From Candidatus Villigracilis affinis (GTDB taxonomy: Bacteria > Chloroflexota > Anaerolineae > Anaerolineales > Villigracilaceae), in NCBI GenBank assembly GCA_016718275.1, contig JADKEA010000019.1, positions 611,313 through 675,312 of the forward strand: a stretch of 64,000 nt of DNA. The letters are read 5' to 3'. The notes under the pieces were generated by a model that saw nothing but the letters and a program-made list of their open reading frames with translations, was not told where the DNA came from and searched no databases. Positions 62,633 through 64,000 of the stretch are shown here, piece by piece. Both the position numbers and the translations under genes were made by a program. Numbering within the stretch: the stretch's first letter is position 1; each line of letters begins with the position of its first letter.

Positions 62633-63620
62633 TTATTTCCAGATATTCTTCAAGAATTTCAACTTCTCAAGATCGTGAAAACTTTGTCCGCCTGTCCGCC
62701 GTTGTAGGTGTAGACCTTGATATCTTTTTTCGCCAGCCCAATGATTGAAGGCCGCGTACACTGTTGAAGGCGGCAGACCTGATCCATCAAGCCAGTGGAA
62801 AATAAAGGTTTTGGCTTTGGCTCGCACGGAAAATTGACTCCGTCAAAATAGGAAAGCGTGCTGAAAATATTCTCCACTTTATCGCGATGGATATGGCAGT
62901 ATTCGGCGATCTCTTTATATGGATAGGAGTCCACGATTTCAGTTGCGCGGCGACTAGGTGACAGAGGAAGGGCACATCGGGCATTAGCCACGGCGACATC
63001 GGGGATAAGCCCTGCTGCGGCGATGGAGATCCCTCCGCCTTGAGAGCCGCCGGTCACCGCGACACGCGCTTCATCCACTTCGGGATGACTGCGCAGTGCT
63101 GCTTCGATGGCACGCACAGCGTCGCGGAAGACCTGCGATAGTAATAGTGCTGTGGATCAAGAATGCCCCTTGTCATGCTGCCTGGGAAATGAGCATTGCC
63201 GCCATCGGAATACAGGTTGCGTGTCGCCAGAGTGACCATGTGCTGCCTCGTCCGCGTGTATCCATGACGAAGTGAGCGTAACCTGCGCCCAATGCACAAC
63301 AGCCAGTTGAATCCGAATTGACGTCCGACGCCGTAGCCGACGAATCAACGACGACGGTAGGGTACAGCGCGCGCCTGTGCCCTACGCTTTGTGCGGGAGA
63401 TCGAACTAACCTTTGACAGGCTGTCCGCCAAAGCCGTTGAAGGTGACATCGAAGGTTTCTTGCGCAACGAGGCCGTAATCCACTTTTTCAAATTTTGCGT
63501 CGAGCAGATGCGCCCGCGTTTCGTCCAATGTGATTGCCAGAATACGAGTCAAAGTCCGCGGGTCTTGGCACGCGTGGGGCGGGTAGTTTTTTAGTTCGGG
63601 GAGGGAATGAAGAAGGCCAT
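62633..63620 (-). pseudogene. Acetyl-xylan esterase/cephalosporin-C deacetylase (AXE1 family), frameshifted
   Basis: Reconstructed length about 325 residues, the family norm. Start MAFF at 63620; LKNYRPTR and DETRAHLLDAKFEKVDYGL, then LFDTPQ-like region lost; VAVTGGSQGGGISIAAAGL holds the Ser nucleophile; MPDVPFLCH; ATEIVDSYPYKEIAEYC; TGLMDQVCPPSTVYAAFN carries the catalytic Asp, and SFHDLEKLKFL the His region. It removes acetyl groups from xylo-oligosaccharides or similar acetylated sugars, in the cytosol. At least six one-base indels. Its leader contains a heptad array. Confidence 0.82.
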
Positions 63621-63630
63621 GTTAGTATGT

Positions 63631-63698
63631 AGTGAACAGTGGATAGTGAATAGTGGGTTTTGCAAAATCCCATTCACTATCTCCTATTCCCCTATTCT
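63631..63698. repeat. Heptad array with inverted halves
   Basis: Left half: AGTGAAC, AGTGGAT, AGTGAAT, AGTGGGT in phase. Right half: complement-type units CATTCAC, TATCTCC, TATTCCC, CTATTCT. A hairpin forms around GGGTTTTGCAAAATCCC at the centre. It fills the gap between the HMG-CoA synthase stop and the AXE1 start. Confidence 0.75.
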
Positions 63699-64000
63699 CA
63701 TTTATTGCCAGCTTGCCGCGGACCTCTGCGATACGTGGCGTAATTCAATTTCACTGCGGCGATGATGTATTCGCGGGTTGTTGTGGCGAGGTTTTGCTGG
63801 CAAAGTCACTTTATCGGTGACGTAGGGATATCGAAGGCGTCTGACCCTGCGCCAGAGCTGAAAGAAACGACGAGAATCCGTCGCCGCTGGGCGATGTCGA
63901 GAGTCGCAGTCAAGTTGATCATGGTTCGCGCTCAGCGTAGGTATTTCCCGATGATGGGGAACCAAAAGCCCAGGCTCAATCTGCTCCATCGAAAAATCCG
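63698..64000 (-). pseudogene. C-terminal part of an archaeal-type HMG-CoA synthase, cut by the window edge
   Basis: Readable pieces across frames: PIIGKYL/ARTMINLTATLDIAQ (family: IGNTYAGAS then LTAxLDIA), RILVVSFSSGAGSDAFDI with the SGAGSDAF signature, VTDKVTLPAK and the C-terminal TTREYIIAAVKLNYATYRRG. Stop at 63698-63700; the 5' part lies outside the window. HMG-CoA synthase condenses acetyl-CoA with acetoacetyl-CoA for the mevalonate pathway. It belongs with the thiolase on the same strand and the DUF35 gene at 46 kb. Confidence 0.72.

Overview
The window looks like a chromosomal contig from a Chloroflexota bacterium, most likely class Anaerolineae. This rests on gene content: an XRE-kinase-nSTAND-WD40 signalling protein, a giant SARP-type regulator with ATPase and TPR regions, an S-layer-homology tail of Anaerolineae style, a MalT-like LuxR ATPase regulator, DUF4097 adhesin-like repeats and large glycoside-utilisation operons. 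No rRNA, tRNA, CRISPR array or phage module was seen. Sequence quality is uneven. About 16-45 kb is nearly free of frameshifts. The first 16 kb has four suspected one-base lesions plus a 339-bp poly-G block. From 45 kb to the end most genes carry one or more single-base indels, so many genes there are described as disrupted, with the reconstructed product given.

Layout. 0-2 kb: MBL-fold hydrolase and a GNAT gene running into poly-G. 2-8.3 kb: a divergent signalling or conflict-type pair. On the minus strand is an XRE-HTH/Ser-Thr kinase/nSTAND1 NTPase/14x WD40 protein, split by a frameshift at an A_AAA_AAC heptamer. On the plus strand is a TIR-FGE (sulfatase-modifying-factor fold) protein. 8.4-15.6 kb: a small minus-strand operon (membrane protein, SRPBCC, CarD-like, small protein), then a SARP-AAA-TPR regulator. 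Two near-identical promoters carry 11-bp-spaced TGATACG direct repeats, the layout SARP regulators bind. One drives a lipoprotein and the other a truncated S-layer-homology gene.

16-39 kb: one long plus-strand sugar locus. It begins with an autoregulated LacI gene (sigma-70 promoter plus two overlapping operators), an ABC importer without its own ATPase, GH1 and an orphan TIM-barrel-like protein. It continues with an AAC(6')-like acetyltransferase, ROK kinase, AraM-like dehydrogenase, ProX, Gfo/Idh dehydrogenase, PIG-L deacetylase, epimerase and YdjC deacetylase. It ends with a GPH symporter, a GHMP kinase-nucleotidyltransferase fusion, an N-acetylglucosamine-kinase-like protein, a ceramidase-like hydrolase, GH4, an MFS transporter and a DegT aminotransferase. 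Two deacetylases, an acetyltransferase, an aminotransferase and a GlcNAc-kinase-like protein point to amino-sugar glycosides; this is an inference. Between and inside these genes are phase-perfect heptanucleotide arrays and palindromic repeats that supply start codons, protein tails and, in one case, the linker of a gene fusion.

39-46 kb: peroxiredoxin Tpx, a six-PAS hybrid histidine kinase with an HD-GYP response regulator, and a LuxR remnant. 46-53 kb: a DUF35 Zn-ribbon/OB-fold gene, then hypABFCDE for [NiFe]-hydrogenase maturation, with no hydrogenase structural gene in view. 53-64 kb: a DUF4097 protein, ECF sigma factor with a small membrane protein, MalT-like regulator, alpha/beta-hydrolase lipoprotein and GH43-like lipoprotein on mixed strands. 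The end holds a minus-strand group of thiolase, unknown protein, acetyl-xylan esterase and the C-terminus of an HMG-CoA synthase. Thiolase, HMG-CoA synthase and DUF35 normally act as one condensing complex, so the DUF35 gene at 46 kb is probably the separated partner.
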